Of a stretch of DNA of 64,000 bases, positions 33,426 to 44,393 are shown piece by piece. The stretch spans positions 64,187,501 through 64,251,500 of the forward strand of contig CM057469.1 in the NCBI GenBank assembly GCA_030035585.1, given 5' to 3'. How positions within the stretch are numbered: position 1 is the stretch's first letter; each line of letters begins with the position of its first letter. Source of the DNA: Dugong dugon (lineage: Eukaryota; Chordata; Mammalia; Sirenia; Dugongidae). The notes under the pieces were generated by a model. It searched no databases. It was given only the letters and a program-made list of their open reading frames with translations, and was not told where the DNA came from. Made by a program: the position numbers and the translations under genes.

Positions 33426-34117
33426 TCACATCCTAGTGTTATTTAATATTGAAAATTGACTTGTGCAAGCTAACTTGTAAAAGCTAGAAAAAAATTCCTT
33501 TTTACTACAGTGGGACAGCCAATTCTTTTAATACAAATAGATTTTTTAAAAAGCTGACTTTCAATTATTGTTAATTCATGATTTTATATTGTGAATATAA
33601 TATATAATTTCATAAACAGAAATACAAGTATTCATATAATAACAGTGTTCACATGTGCTGAATGTTAGAGTGAACTAAAAGAGAGCATTTTTTTCCTTCC
33701 TTATGAGATTTTTTTCAAGTGGATATTTGGTGTAAATTTTGCACATGATGCACTTTGCCGTTCATTTTTTTTGTGTACATATCCTACTTACATGGATATC
33801 AGCATTTGTAAGTTTCAAAGAAAGCAGCTATTTTTATCCATGTACATGGAGGCACTGCATGTTTGTATAAGTGGATCCTTTTCTATTCTACAAGCATGGG
33901 TTATTCACTTGCACCCATTTAAAGTTAACACCCCAGACTATCAGACAATAATCACTGTCTTCAAACACAGTAAAACATGGACCTGGTTCTTGCACCTCAA
34001 AGAAACAAAGGTTAAAGCAAGCAAACAAACAAACAGAAAAACTGACTTCAAGGATCTTACTAATCTGGATCAGCAAGGATCACAAGGATAAACCTAATAG
34101 AATGAACTGAGTCCCTT
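33426..34117. other. Interval without recognised features
   Basis: AT-rich. The 106-codon ORF at 33771-34091 ends in a low-complexity KASKQTNRKT run produced by an aaac repeat and has no known similarity. Confidence 0.4.
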
Positions 34118-34321
34118 TAACCAGTTGCCACAGCATCAATTCTGACTCATGACGTCACCCACGTGTGTCAGAGCAGAGCTGTGCCTCCGTAGGATTTTTA
34201 GTGGCTGATTTTCAGAAGTAGATCACCAGACCTTTCTTCTGAGGTGCCTCTGGTTGGACAAGAACCTCCAACTTTTCAGTTAGCTGCTGAGTGCTTTAAC
34301 CATTTGCATCACCCAGGGTGA
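34118..34321 (-). mobile_element. AfroSINE (older type), antisense
   Basis: Complement of tail (gccacagcatcaattctgac), body gattttcagaagtagatcac and cctttcttc at 34207-34239, head complement tgcatcacccagggtgac. The body block is shared with the RTE derivatives at 8797 and 54293. Confidence 0.88.
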
Positions 34322-34634
34322 CTGAGATTAAAATATATACTTTCTTTCATAACATATTTGAGACAATACATTCAATTTTGTCATTGAGATGGCCCAGGCT
34401 TAACCTATTCATCTTTTTGTTTTCTTCTCAATTATTTGTTTATCAGTGTTGAGACAATTGGCACCGTGACAACAAGAGCACTCTCCACACTCATGTATTT
34501 CTGGTGATAATAGGCATTTTCAACCCACTCCAAGTGTCCTCAAGTCATTCTTTATTTGAATGAAGGATAATCCTGTCTAGGGCTCAGTATGTATCTATTA
34601 GTCAGGGTCAGGTATGTGTGTGGTGTAGATGGCT

Positions 34635-34689
34635 ATCTTTCTTTCTGATTAGGAGGAGCTGCTGCCCCTAATGTGCACATAATATAGAT
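34635..34689 (+). repeat. 55-bp direct repeat, copy A
   Basis: ctttctgattaggaggagct, gctgcccctaatgtgcacat: 50 of 55 positions match 36618-36672, 1983 bases downstream in the same orientation. Not a repeat I recognise. Confidence 0.85.
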
Positions 34690-36089
34690 ATGAACCTTGA
34701 TCTAGTGTCATGTGGCAGGAAGAGCACTTCTCCTCGCCTCTACCACAACCACAGGAGGACTCTAACCTGGACATTGAACTCAGCTTGTATGGGCTTGCAG
34801 CACAGCCTCATCCTCGTGGAACAGCCTGTGGTGTGAACCCAGTCTTCTGCTTCTTGCCCGCGTCCTCTCCTCCACCCAGCCACTGAAGAGATGTCTCCCA
34901 GGAGGGCAAGGATAGCAAAGGGCATAGCCCAGCATCCCTATCCAACACATGGAAGTTATAAAAGACAGTTGTAGAAAGCTAAACTGGGAGCAGTTCATTG
35001 ACTTCCTGTGAGCACATGTTTCTATCTCACCCTCGATCTGCAGTGAATGGAGGCTGCTTAGTTCATCACAGAGGAAGTGCTCTTCGGTATCCTTGAAGGG
35101 GCTGCTCCAAGAGTTTTGAGTTGAGTGTGAGGAAGGTATTCTGTAGTGGGACAAAGGACCACATTCCTATGGCTAAAGTCACTATGTTTCTGGCTTTCTA
35201 TGTTCCTAAGTTATTGCCCCAATTAATGAATCTGTGTTCTCAAATGTTAGCTTGCAAGGGTCACAGCACACGCTCTGCAGCTGCACCACCCAGCTAGGAT
35301 GGTGAAACCAGTCAAGCATTTTTAGGCTGAGTTCATTTCCTCCCACATCAGAAGTGACAGAGAAGTGCGTGGAGAGCACATCTGAGCCTTCCATTGCTGT
35401 TTCACGCCTTATAGACCAAGATGCCACTTCCTACACATGTGTTGATGGAGGACCACAAGGACAAATGTGGCAGAGGGACCTACCCCTAAAAGTGCTGTCT
35501 TTAAGTCTGAGAACTCTCTCCTTATTCACCCTCCCTTTCCAGTGTCACTCCTCAACACATCCAGATCTACTCTCTGTTCTCTCTCAGGATTTTACGTCAC
35601 TAGACACATTCTGAGTGCATCAATGAAAGAAAGAAAAAAACAACAGCAACAAAAAAGAAAGACAAGAAAAAAAGAGCAAAAGAGAGAAAGAAGGAATGTC
35701 AACAGAATTTTATTAAAGGGGCCATGACATAAAGAAGATGAAAGAAAAAAGCAAAATGGAGCATTCCTTGTTAGAGAAAACAGAAATGAGCTGGTAACAG
35801 TGAGGAAGGAGGTATTTCCAAGATACAAAACAGGAACACTTGGAATTGAGTGAGAGTAGAAAATCTTTATCTTTCTCCACATTTATTGTTATACTTCACA
35901 TATCTGACTAATTTAAAATACTGAGGTGAAATCTGAGAGTTTTTTTCACTCCATTCCTTCCTCCTGACAGCTTTAAAGGTATTGATCAGACATTTTTAAT
36001 ATCTTGTACTTCTGGTTCCTACTGTGAGCCACATGGCTTTTTCCTTGGTCTTGGCCCTCATCTTAGTGCCATGATTGCTGTCTCCTCAT
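34690..36089. other. GC-balanced interval of unknown nature
   Basis: About 1.4 kb between the two 55-bp direct repeats and before an L2. It has richer GC than most of the window and several overlapping ORFs (up to 124 codons, 34780-35154 minus). None has a motif or plausible codon bias I recognise. An A/G tract (aaagaaagacaagaaaaaaag) occupies about 35626-35700. A decayed pseudogene or ERV internal region is possible but unsupported. Confidence 0.4.
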
Positions 36090-36612
36090 CCAGTCATCCA
36101 CCCTGTACATTTGACAGGATAATTTACCAAAAATACATTTTATCATATTCCTGTCCTGTTTAGAATGCTTTGTAGCACTCAGGCTGAAATCCAAACCCTG
36201 AGTATCACATCCAAGGCCCTTCATGGTCTGAGAGTAACCCATCTCTCCAAATGAGTCTTACACCCACTATGACTCTGCTAAATTGAAGTACTTGCAGTTC
36301 CTCAAACAAGGTGTTTTGTTGGGAATCTCTGGGCATGTGTACATGCTATCCCTCTGCTTGGAATATCATTTCTGCCCTACCCTTACCCCAGCACATGATC
36401 TCCTCTGTGCACCGTCTACTGCCCACTCAAGCATAGCTGATCACTTCCTTCTTTATGCCACAATGTTACTATACCTTCATCACATTGCATTTTAATTATT
36501 TGTGTATATGTCTGTTTTCACCACTAGAAAATGAGCTTCTGGTGGGTTGGGACTTTGTTCCTACTTATTCTTGTGTTCTTAGCGTCTATCACCAATGTTT
36601 GTCAAAGAATTA
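36090..36612 (+). mobile_element. L2 LINE 3' part
   Basis: In order: ggctgaaatccaaaccctgag, caaggcccttcatggtctg, tacttgcagttcctcaaac, tgtacatgctatccctctgc, ttggaatatcatttctgccc, cacattgcattttaatta and gaaaatgagcttctgg. These are the sense-strand L2 C-terminal and 3' UTR landmarks. The 3' terminus appears lost near 36612. Confidence 0.85.
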
Positions 36613-36617
36613 AAAAA

Positions 36618-36672
36618 ATCTCTCTTTCTGATTAGGAGGAGCTTCTGCCCCTAATGTGCACTTAATTTAGGT
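36618..36672 (+). repeat. 55-bp direct repeat, copy B
   Basis: Partner of 34635-34689. It begins immediately after the end of the L2 and runs into sequence leading to the MaLR internal region. Confidence 0.85.
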
Positions 36673-36779
36673 GGACTAGGGTACTGGCACCATCAAAAGC
36701 CGAGGGGGTGAAGTTGCCATACCAGTGTGCCTGGAAGGCAGGGCTGATGCCCAGGGCCAAGAAGCCTCCACCCAGAACC

Positions 36780-37200
36780 CAGAGAGTGTGCTCAACACTG
36801 AGTCTGGAGGGTGGGTCCTTTGCCTACATTGTCCCAGAGAACAGATGATTGTTTTCAAGCTTTGAGAGCTAATGAAATTTACTTTGCTGGGTTTTGAACT
36901 TGCTTGCTACTCATGATTTCTCCCACTTGAAACAGAAATGTCTACCCTGTGTTTGTTCCAACATTGTACTTTGAGAGTAGATAACTTGTATTCTAGGTTT
37001 CACAGGTCCACTGATGGAAAGGAATTTTGCCCCAGGATAGAACACACCCAGAGATATACCTGATTTAGATAATCCACAAGATGGTATTTTGGATTTAAGA
37101 GTTGATGCTTTACTGAGTTAAGAATATTGGGATGATATGATATTGTGAATGTGTTTTGTATGTGGGAAAGATATGAATTTTGGGGGGCCAAAGGATGGAA
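36780..37200 (+). mobile_element. MaLR internal region, 3' part
   Basis: cagagaacagatgattgttttc, gctgggttttgaacttgcttg, gtagataacttgtattctagg and the terminal ttttggggggccaaagg match the 3' internal sequence that precedes MaLR (MLT1/MST/THE1-type) 3' LTRs, and an LTR follows directly at 37201. It is noncoding, as is usual for MaLR. Confidence 0.75.
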
Positions 37201-37633
37201 GGTTATGGACTAAATTGCGTCATCCCCCCAAAAAATATGTGTTGTAAATCCTAAACCTTATAACTCTGGATGTAATCCCATTTGAGAATAAGGTTTTCTT
37301 TGTTATATTAATGAGACCATATCAGTGTAGGATGTGTCTTAAGCCAATAATTTTTGCAATATAAAAAGAGCAAATTTGGCACAGAAGCCAGCAAGCAAGC
37401 ACAGATAGGGGAAGATAGATGCCACTCCATTAGAAGATCACCAAAGAACTGAGGAATAGAAACTGAGAAGAGACAAGGGCCTTCCCCTAGAATGGACAGA
37501 GAGAGCCTTCCCTTAGAGTCGGTGCCCTGATTTCAGACTTCTAGCCTCCTAAACTGTGAGAAAGTAAATTTCTGTTCATTAAATTCATCTACCTGTGATA
37601 TTTCTGTTATAGCAGCACTATGAAATTAAGACA
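37201..37633 (+). mobile_element. MaLR-like 3' LTR
   Basis: Begins gttatggactaaattgcgtc, contains aggatgtgtcttaagccaat, the TATA-like ataaaaagagcaaat and the polyadenylation-region sequence gagaaagtaaatttctgttc, and ends tgttatagcagcactatga. Same family as 39188-39612 and 32595-33117. It retains the adjacent internal sequence; a 5' LTR is not seen within the window. Confidence 0.82.
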
Positions 37634-37839
37634 CTACTGAACAAACTACTACAAAACATACGGCTTAAAAGAATTTATTATTATTGTATCTCATGATTCT
37701 GGCACCAAGAATCTGGATAAGGCATAATGGGGATGGCTCGTCTTGCCCCGATGCCTAGGTAATCTCAGCTGGGATGACACAAATGTCTGGGGCTATAACA
37801 ATTAAGGACTAGTTGAACATATTTTTTTCTCTCTACATT

Positions 37840-38638
37840 AGGGATTAGTGAACTACAGCCTACGGGCCAAACCTGGTTTGTAGTCTGTTTTTGCACAGCC
37901 CATGAGCTAAGAATCCACTACGTGTCTGTCAGTTTGTTATGTGCATGTGAAAGCTGGACAATGAATAAGGAAGACCGAAGAGTTGATACCTTTGAAGTAT
38001 GGTGTTGGAAAATAATACTGAACATACCATGGACTTCCAGGAAAACAACAAATCTGGCTTGGAAAAAGTATAGCCAGAATGCTCCTTAGAAGTAAGGATG
38101 GTGAGAACTTCATCTCACATACTTTGGACATGTTATCAGGAGGGACCAGTCCCTGGAGAAGGACATCATGCTTGGTAAAGTAGAGGGTCAACCAAAAAGG
38201 GGAAGACCCTCAAGGAGATGAATTGACATAGTGGCTGCGACAATGAGCTCAAGCATAACAACAGTTGTGAAGATGGCGCATCAGGCAGTGTTTTGTTCTG
38301 TTGTACATAGGGTCACAATGAGTCTGAACCGACTTGACGGCACCTCACACAACACAACACACACACATACGCGCACACACACACGAGCTAAGAGTAGATT
38401 TAAATTTTTAATGATAAAAAATAAAAAGAAGAATAATATTTTATATCTTGTGAAAATTACATGAAATTCAAATTTTGATGTCCATAAATAAAGGTTTATT
38501 GGAATACAGCCTTGCCCATTTTTTAAAATATTGTCTAACTCTTCAGCTGTAGAGTTGACCAGTTGCAACAGAGACCATATGGCCTGAAAAGCCTCAAATA
38601 TTTACTATCTTACTCTTGACAGAAAAATGTACTAACTC
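37840..38638 (+). mobile_element. hAT-Charlie-type element, split by an RTE derivative
   Basis: Left piece: aactacagcctacgggccaaacctgg; right piece: aggtttattggaatacagcc, gttgcaacagagaccatatgg, cctgaaaagcctcaaat, atttactatct. These are the landmarks of a widespread mammalian nonautonomous hAT. The insert at 37913-38384 has a 9-bp target duplication gagctaaga (37904 and 38385). Confidence 0.78.
37913..38384 (+). mobile_element. Internally deleted RTE with both ends, CA tail
   Basis: The first 25 bases (tgtctgtcagttt at 37923-37935) match the 5' end of the RTE derivative at 54293-54658 (its complement at 54639-54651). After about 37938 the sequence jumps to the RTE ORF2 C-terminus (gcatgtgaaagctggacaatg; LTYFGHV-like and SLEKDIMLGKVEGQPKRGRP-like remains) and the 3' UTR, ending cttgacggcacctcacac plus a CA repeat (38353-38384). 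A 9-bp duplication brackets the whole unit, so it inserted as a short deleted RTE. Confidence 0.83.
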
Positions 38639-38640
38639 TA

Positions 38641-39187
38641 ATCTACATGATTTCTTCATGTGAAGCTTCCTTATAACATGGCAGCCTCAGGGTAGTGGAA
38701 TTCTTATTTGGAGGACCAGGGCTTCAAGTGTGAGAATTCCAAAAGACAGGAAGTGGAAGCTGCCAGTTTCTTATGACCTCAGCCTGAAAACTGGCACAGC
38801 AACACTTCTGCCACATTTATTGAGGAAATATTTGGAGGGCAGAAGGGGTATGTGTTGAATTATTTTCTCCCAAGTTAATGAATCTTTTCTTAATTATAGT
38901 TCAGTTATAAAAGTAATAAATTCTCTTTGCCCTGATTTCAAACTTGAAACAATTTTAATAGTTTCATCTAGTCTTCAAGGAAACTAGGATCAAAGGTAGA
39001 AGTGAAGACTTTATAATCTAATTGCTCTCAGTGCTCTGATCTCACTTTTATAAACTTTTGGTTTTGATCTTACCATATAGTAGATTGATTATTAATCTAT
39101 ACATCTCCAAAGTAGAAAATTGATATCCTTTCTTTGAAGAAATTGATGACTATTAAATAGAAATTCCAATGATTTTCTAGTTCATGG
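38641..39187. other. Interval without recognised features
   Basis: AT-rich. Nothing recognised. Confidence 0.4.
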
Positions 39188-39612
39188 CTGCTATGGATTG
39201 AATTGTGTCCCCTTAAAATATGTATTGGAATCTTAACTCCTATATCTATAGATGTAATCTAATTTATTGTAATATAACCACCATCCATAATGCAATCTAA
39301 TGTAATATAATCAATCAATCAACTGAGTTCATACCAGTGTAGGGTGGATCCCAAACCTAATAACTTCTTAGTTATAAAAAGAGCAGATCAGACACAGAAA
39401 CTCACGTGCACATATTGGGGAAGACAGATGCCATGTGAGTGAGGATCATCAAAAACCAAGAATGCTTGGGGCTACGGATGAGGAAGGAATCATCATGGCC
39501 AGGACACTGATTTGGAATTTTAGCCTCCAGAAATGTGAGAAAATAAATTTCTGTTCTTTAAAGCCAACCACATGTTTGTATTTGTGTTACAGCAGCACTA
39601 GGTAACTAAGAA
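39188..39612 (+). mobile_element. MaLR-like solo LTR
   Basis: Begins tgctatggattgaattgtgtc, contains ataaaaagagcagatcagac and agaaaataaatttctgttc, and ends tgttacagcagcactaggtaactaaga. Includes a taatgcaatctaatgtaata stretch at about 39290-39310 resembling one in the ERVL LTR at 5913-6414. Confidence 0.83.
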
Positions 39613-39794
39613 AATACCGAATCACAATGACATAGAATTTAATTAGTTGGTTATCTTTTCATCTGTTCAGGCTGGAGAAGAAGTCTCAGTGAGATTCTTG
39701 GCCTGTGTGCTGACTAGAAAGTAGAAGGTTAGCTTTCTTTGACTATTTCCCCAAAACACAAAGCTGAAAATAACATAGGTCTAATAGCCCTAAC

Positions 39795-40170
39795 AGAATC
39801 CCTATGTGGTACAAATGGTAAAGTGCTTGACTAACCCATTCAACCCATTGCTGTCCAGATGACTCTGACTCATAGCAACACTGTAAGACAGAGCAGAACT
39901 TCCCCATAGGGTTTCCAAGGCTGTAATCTTTACAGAATCCTACTGCCACATCTTTCTCCCATGGAGTGGCTCATAGGTTCGAACTGCCAACCTTTCAGTT
40001 AGTAGCCTAGAGCTTCAAACCCACCCAGAGGTGCCTTGGAAGAAAGACCTGGTTATCTGCTTCTAAAATTTAGTCAGTCTTGAAAATCCTATGAAGTGCA
40101 GTTCTACTCTGCAATGCATGGGGTCACCATGAGTTGCAATCTACTTGATGGCAACTGGTTTGATTTTTGG
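39795..40170 (+). mobile_element. AfroSINE interrupted by an inverted SINE
   Basis: Head gaatccctatgtggtacaaa through gtgcttgacta (39795-39834). The B-box region resumes at about 40012 (ttcaaacccacccagagg), followed by body agaaagacctggttatctgc and tail gggtcaccatgagttgc, then ggtttgatttttgg. The bases normally joining gactactaac and ggttc are missing, replaced by 39835-40011. Confidence 0.82.
39835..40011 (-). mobile_element. PSINE-type SINE nested in AfroSINE, antisense
   Basis: caacccattgctgtccagatg (tail complement), ccccatagggtttccaagg, ccacatctttctcccatgg and gaactgccaacctttcagtt. The tRNA-derived 5' part is truncated. The host lost a few bases at the junction, so either a 5'-truncated insertion or recombination between opposed SINEs could explain it. 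Confidence 0.8.
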
Positions 40171-40179
40171 AATAACCTG

Positions 40180-40720
40180 AACAGTCAGTATGAACCAACT
40201 TAATACATGTGAAGGCAAAGTCTATTGATCTCAGACACAAATGCCATCCACAGGCGTGGCAGCAGACTCCTTTAGGATGATGATTCTTAAGGTACTAAAC
40301 CATAACCACGTATTGTTATCAAATTGTTAAATATGAGGTTGGAAAAGATGGAATTACACATTTCTGAAACTCATGTTTAAAATTGGTTAAATATAGGTTG
40401 AAGTATTTTTGAAATGGACTGGATTCTTATAGAAAAAAGTTAGCATTTTGATTCTCCCCAGTATTAAAGTTGAATAAGAAACTATCTAAAACTTCTTCCA
40501 TTTGAGACAATGATCTGTTTATCCAAATCATCAGCTGAGGAAGCTAATGTATGAGAGTTCTCCTTAAATGAACTTAAGAATTCCCCTTATAAAGAGAAAT
40601 AAGAAAAAGAGTGGTTAAGTGGTCAGAGAACAAGAATAGAAAGTGGCCAAACCAAGAATAGAAATAAGGTCGTTTGGTTCCTGGGTTAATGCGTAGAATG
40701 CAGGCTGTGCTGTCTGAGAA
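40180..40720. other. Interval without recognised features
   Basis: AT-rich. No recognised repeat or coding signal. Confidence 0.4.
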
Positions 40721-40724
40721 ACTA

Positions 40725-40890
40725 ACATTTCTTGAGCTCCTTCCATGTATAAGACACTGTGCTGGAGGCTTGACGTCTCATTCATTTAACTTACATTGCA
40801 ATTCTGTAAATTATTATCCACCATTTTCTATTTGAGGAAACTGAAAGGTTTAATAACTTTTTTATAACTTCTCAAAACTGAGAAGCAGTG
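40725..40890 (-). repeat. MIR, antisense
   Basis: cttgagctccttccatgtat, agacactgtgctggaggc, ttgaggaaactgaaaggttt and tcaaaactgagaagcagtgg follow the MIR complement order. Confidence 0.7.
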
Positions 40891-40967
40891 GTTACATTTT
40901 TTTTAGGAAAGAAAGCTGACTCCAGTGTCAACTTTATACAGTAATTATGTATGCTATGCCTCTTTCT

Positions 40968-41127
40968 GGAGCCCTGAGGGCATAGTGGTTAAGAGCTCGG
41001 CTGACAACCAAAAGGTTGGCAGTTCAAATCCACCAGCTGCTCCTTGGAAATCCCATGCGGCAGTTCTACTCCGTCCTATGGGGCAGCTATGAGCCAGAGC
41101 CTACTCGGCACCACCTAACAACAACAA
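40968..41127 (+). mobile_element. PSINE with RTE-like terminal repeat
   Basis: Head ggagccctgagggcatagtgg, ccaaaaggttggcagttcaa, gctccttggaaatcccatg, and a tail ending cggcaccacctaacaacaac, which is the RTE 3' end rather than the gtttggtttt end of most PSINEs. Target duplication tgcctctttct (40957) and tgtctctatct (41128). Confidence 0.92.
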
Positions 41128-41194
41128 TGTCTCTATCTAACATAATTTTTTGCATGCCAAAGTTTCCTCACATAGAATAAAGAAATGCACTTCT

Positions 41195-42620
41195 TTTGTG
41201 CATTCATTTATTTATGTACTGACTCATTTATACCATCGTTCACTTCTTTGCTAACAGATATTCAATGGGCACATTGTAGAAGGCAGGCATCAGTGTTCCC
41301 AGCATCAGTGATTCAAGGGTGGGAAAGACAAGCAAGACCCTTGACCTTATGGAGCTTACATCTGAGTGGGGAAGACAGAAGAAAAGCTAATAAATAAATG
41401 GACAAATAAAAATATTACAATTATTGAAAAATGTTGTGAAGGAAACAACAGAGTGAGACGAGATAAAGAATGAGAGTTGGAGATCTTCTTTAGAAAGGAT
41501 TGTCAGGGAAGACCTGTCTGATCAGTTGCTACATAAAAATGAGAAGAATCTAGTGATGGTAAATAGAAGGGCAACATCTTTGTGCAAATAAACAGCATAT
41601 GTAACGGCCAAGGTGGGATCAAGACAAATATGGGCGAATCATAGAGTAAAAGAAGTCCCTGGGTTGTACAAACGGGTAGTGCTCTAAAGATTGAGCATCC
41701 ACCCTGGTGGATTAGAGTCCACCTGAGGTGCCTTGAAAGAAAGGCCTGGCAATCTACTTTTGAAAAATCAGCCGTTGGAAACCCTATGGAGCACAGTTCT
41801 ACTCTGACATACATTAGTCAGAATCAACTCCACGGCAGCTGTTTTTTTATTTTTATTTTTTAGTTTTTTGAATAGAGTAAATAGAAAGTGTCCTACAGGA
41901 TAACGTGTGAGAGCCTGGCAGGAGCTGGAATTTACGTGGTCTTATGGGCTCTGATAAGAGCTTTGGATTATATTAGAATTGCAAATAGAAGCTTTAAACA
42001 CATGTTATGCAGTGGTATATTGTGGACTTATTTACATTTTAAGAAGCTTTCTCTTGCTGCTGTATGGAGAATGACTTTGAGAACAGCGAGAGCGGAAGCC
42101 AAGAGACAGGTTAGGAGGTTTTACCACTACTCTGGAGAGAAGGGATTTTGTGTTGATGTGGCGTTAGAGGAGACGGAGGGTAAAGAAGGAGATGGAATTG
42201 ATATACATTTTAGAGACAGAAGCGGGAGAATCTACTTCCGGATTGGGTTTGGCAGCTGGAGGTGAGGTGGGGGAATGAGACAGAGAGGAATCCAGAACGG
42301 CTTCATGATCCCTTACTTGAGTGACTGGGTAGTTGGTGGTGCCCTATATTAAGATAAGGAAGCTTGCTGGGGCAGGGGAGCAGGTTGGCGGAGGGGAAAT
42401 CCAATAGTTTAGGTTCGGACACGGTTGTCTGTGAAACATGCAAGTGGCCTTGTCATTTTAGGCAATAAGAAACAGGGCCACAGAGGCCAGGTTTGGGCTG
42501 GGACTAGAAAATATGGGTGAATATTCAAATTTATGGGAATCATGACATATCCATTCTCTGGAGTCAATAAAATTATCTAGGGAGGAAGTGTGGAGAAAGA
42601 AGTTCTCAGAGGGTATATTT
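41195..42620 (-). mobile_element. L2 LINE, antisense, split by an AfroSINE
   Basis: Starts with the L2 3'-end complement (cattcatttatttatgtactg; cttatggagcttacatctgag), continues past the SINE with taagagctttggattatatta, gaagctttctcttgctgctg, gacaggttaggaggttttacc and gtgactgggtagttggtgg, then the complement of L2 RT to about 42620. Frame destroyed. Confidence 0.82.
41651..41871 (+). mobile_element. AfroSINE (older type)
   Basis: Head aagtccctgggttgtacaaac, body gaaagaaaggcctggcaatc and tacttttgaaaaatcagcc (41733-41773), tail acatacattagtcagaatc and a T-rich end. Target duplication atagagtaaa at 41641 and 41872. The body block matches the complement of 54478-54514. Confidence 0.9.
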
Positions 42621-42834
42621 TGAAACTGAGTAGAATGGATTAAAAACCTGAAAAAATAATTACTTCTCACACTGTATGCTTTTGTATTGTTTATAAGCTA
42701 CTAGAGGCAGGAATGTATGTTACTAATTTCTGTATCTTTTACATTTCCACTTGAACTACATAGAATTAGAACTATTTGTAAACTAAAATATTTTAACCCA
42801 GAATTTCTTTGGGTTGGGTTCAAATTCCTAAAAT

Positions 42835-43050
42835 GAAGACTTAAGTTCAAATTTAAGCTCTGTCTCTTGTACTGTATGTAAACCAGGAACAATTTCTTTA
42901 CTAATCTGGGCATGTTCACGCATTTGATGAAATGACAACACTCCTAATGGTCCCTCCTAATGGTACTATGATTAAGTGAGAAAAGTCATGTTACATGCTT
43001 AGCACAGTGCCTGGTGTATAGTAAGTAGTGAATAGACTACCACTACTAGT
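42835..43050 (+). repeat. MIR
   Basis: gacttaagttcaaatttaagc, aaaccaggaacaatttcttta, ttacatgcttagcacagtgcc and tggtgtatagtaagtag: MIR core to 3' end on the plus strand. Contains a small direct duplication of cctaatggt at about 42942 and 42956. Confidence 0.75.
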
Positions 43051-44393
43051 CTTTGAAAAAACTTAACTAATTGAAACAAACTTGCCTTTTAATACTTTTT
43101 TTTTTTTATTGTACTTTAGATGAAGGTTTACAGAATAGTTTCTCATGAAACAGTCACTGTGCATATAGTTTTACGACACTGGTTAACAACACCACTACAT
43201 GCCAACATTCTCCCTTCTTGACCTTGACGACCTTTTTTTGTTTTTTGGTGAAAATATACATAGCCAAAGTTATGCCATTTCAAAAGTTTCTCCATGTACA
43301 ATTCAGTGACATCGATTACATTCTTCCAGTTGTGCTGCTATTCTCACTATCCTTTTCCAAATTATTCCATCACCATTGTCTTCAACTCACTGTCCCCTAG
43401 GCTTCCCATCAAACCTTTTGAGTTGCTGTTGTCAATTTGATCTCTCATAGGTAATTCTTTTTTTTTTTGTACTTTAGATGAAGTTTTACGGAACAAATGT
43501 TTCTCATTAAACATTTAGTACACATATTGCCCTATGACAATGGTTAACCCCACGACATGTCAACACTGTCACTTCTCAATCTTGGGTTCCCTATCACCAA
43601 CTTTCCTGTCCCCTCCTGCCTTCTAGTCCTTGTTCCTGGAATACTGTGCTTCATTAGTCCTGTTTTGTTTTGTGGGGCTGTCCAAATCCCCAGCTGAAAG
43701 GTGAACCTCGGGGCTGACTTCCCCACTGAGCTAGAAGGGTGTCCGGAGGCCATACTCTTGGGGTTTCTCCAGTCTCTGTCAGGCCGGTAAATCTGGTCTT
43801 TTTTTGTGTGTTAGAATTTTGTTCTACATCCTTCTCCAGCTCTGTCCAGGACCCTCTATTGTGATCCTGGTCAGAGTTGTCAGTGGTGGTAGCCGGGCAC
43901 CATCTAGCTGTACTGAACTCAGTCTGGTGGAGGCCTTGGTAGCTGTGGTCCATTAGTCCTTGGGACTAATCTTTTCCTTGCATCCTGTTTTCTTCATTCT
44001 CCTTTGCTCCTGAAGGGGTGAGACCAGTGGAGTGTCTTAGATGTCTGCTCACAGGCTTTTAAGATTCCAGATGCTACTCACCAAGGTAGAATGTAGAACG
44101 TTGTCTTTATAAACTGTGTTATGCCAACTGAGCTAGATGTTCCCTGAGACTATGATCCCCACAGCCCTTTGCCCATCAATTCAGTCCCTCAGGGAGTTTG
44201 GATGTGTCTATGGAGCTTCCATGACCTTTCCTTGTACAAGTTGTGCTGGCTTCCCCAGTATTGTGTAGGGTCTTACCCTTCGTCAAATTTACCACTTTTC
44301 TATTGTCTACTTCATTCCCCTGACCCCGCACACTTCCCATCCCTCGTAATCAACCAAGATTGTTTTTTTGTGTGTAAACTTTTATATGAGTCT

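Noticed and set aside
34780-35154. 124-codon minus-strand ORF
   Set aside because: No recognisable motif, no start context or neighbours; overlapped by other frames. Not called as a gene.
38353-38384. CA repeat considered as an independent microsatellite
   Set aside because: It sits inside the target duplication of the RTE insertion, so it is the element's 3' tail.
41888-42265. 125-codon plus-strand ORF
   Set aside because: It lies antisense to L2 RT sequence; composition and context show it is a shadow of the repeat.
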